A stretch of 7,507 nt of DNA from the NCBI GenBank assembly GCA_017608985.1, contig JAFCEV010000027.1, forward strand, positions 1 through 7,507. The letters run 5' to 3'. Position numbers and translations under genes: made by a program. Positions 7,277-7,507 of the stretch are shown piece by piece (positions within the stretch are counted from its first letter, which is position 1; each line of letters opens with the position of its first letter). This stretch comes from Candidatus Pacearchaeota archaeon. GTDB lineage: Archaea; Nanobdellota; Nanobdellia; Pacearchaeales; GW2011-AR1. A model generated the notes under the pieces. It did no database searches and had not been told where the DNA came from. It saw nothing but the letters and a program-made list of their open reading frames with translations.

Positions 7277-7290
7277 ACAAAATTTAAAAA
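7277..7290 (+). promoter_or_regulatory. candidate BRE/TATA promoter for nusA, nearly leaderless
   Basis: ACAAAA (7277-7282) fits the archaeal BRE pattern RNWAAW and directly precedes TTTAAAAA (7283-7290), a good TATA box. The box centre lies about 30 bases before the nusA ATG at 7317, placing the predicted start site a few bases upstream of that codon. A leaderless or near-leaderless message would explain why no Shine-Dalgarno is present. Chance occurrence in AT-rich DNA remains possible. Confidence 0.45.
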
Positions 7291-7316
7291 CTAATTCTTT
7301 CTAGACAAATTATAAA

Positions 7317-7507
7317 ATGGTAAGCACAATCGATATGCGATCGATGAGGTATTTAAATCTCTTCGGAAAAATTACAAGAGTGAACACAAGATTTTGTTTT
7401 AAATATAACGAAACATTGGTTTTCTGTGTTCCAAAAAGACTTGTTTCAAAAGCTGTGGGGGAAAACGGAAAAAACATAAAAGAGCTTAATAAAATTCTCA
7501 GAAAAAA
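7317..7507 (+). CDS. nusA: archaeal NusA-like KH-domain transcription factor, 5' part only
   Basis: The frame runs from ATG 7317 to the right edge, giving 63 complete codons. The segment MRYLNLFGKIT, then TRFCFKYNETLVFCVPK, and the KH signature VSKAVGENGKNIKELN match the N-terminal half of the short archaeal NusA. This protein consists of KH domains only and lacks the S1 and polymerase-binding domains of bacterial NusA. The GxxG RNA-binding loop is G48-E-N-G51. Archaeal NusA normally sits downstream of the rpoA genes and upstream of rps12, which fits. ATG 7317 is the first start after an in-frame TAG at 7302. In-frame ATGs at 7335 and 7344 are alternatives, the last starting right at the conserved MRYLNLF region. 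RNA binding is expected from the family; its exact role in archaeal transcription is poorly defined. Confidence 0.92.
   Translation, partial: MVSTIDMRSMRYLNLFGKITRVNTRFCFKYNETLVFCVPKRLVSKAVGENGKNIKELNKILRK
7329..7345. repeat. ATCGAT repeat pair flanking an internal ATG of nusA
   Basis: ATCGAT occurs at 7329-7334 and 7340-7345, separated by ATGCG. Because ATCGAT is self-complementary the copies are both direct and inverted repeats, and can form a 6-bp stem with the ATG at 7335 in the loop. It lies inside the first codons of nusA (IDMRSM), so coding constraint may be the whole explanation. Confidence 0.3.

Overview
The window is a stretch of an archaeal RNA polymerase operon, all on the + strand and nearly gap-free. 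It is AT-rich, uses AGA heavily for Arg, and ends its genes at ordinary TAA or TGA stops. In order it holds the 3' end of rpoH, a complete unsplit rpoB, a 96-residue two-helix membrane protein of unknown function, a complete unsplit rpoA (A' and A'' in one chain), and the 5' end of nusA. Subunit H, the polymerase sequence motifs and the archaeal-type single-KH NusA together mark it as archaeal. Low GC, shortened subunits (RpoB 1085 aa, RpoA 1162 aa) and substitutions at usually fixed polymerase positions suggest a small-genome DPANN lineage, perhaps near Woesearchaeota/Pacearchaeota. That placement is inference and was not tested.

Layout: rpoH ends and rpoB begins on a shared base (TAATG, 171-178 region). 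rpoB overlaps the membrane-protein gene by 8 bases. A 67-base gap (3716-3782) precedes rpoA and is the densest non-coding part of the window: an AT-rich, TATA-like stretch, two imperfect copies of a GTCCT(G)CGGA unit that can fold into a hairpin, and an 18-base inverted repeat that contains the rpoA start codon. A 45-base gap (7272-7316) precedes nusA and holds a good BRE/TATA candidate placed for a nearly leaderless transcript. No stretch over 300 bases lacks a gene.

Function: RpoB and RpoA form the two halves of the polymerase catalytic centre, RpoH sits at the downstream-DNA jaw, and NusA is a transcription-linked RNA-binding protein. The membrane protein is the only resident without an obvious place in this pathway. 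The conserved archaeal arrangement usually has rpl30e between rpoA2 and nusA; it is absent here. The main points of interest are the unsplit RpoA with almost no linker where the foot region and the usual A'/A'' break lie, glycine and proline in the bridge helix, the loss of a conserved basic residue in the SG-x-(R/K)-GS motif, the inserted membrane gene, and the structured rpoA leader. I see no mobile element, CRISPR array, RNA gene or defence system.
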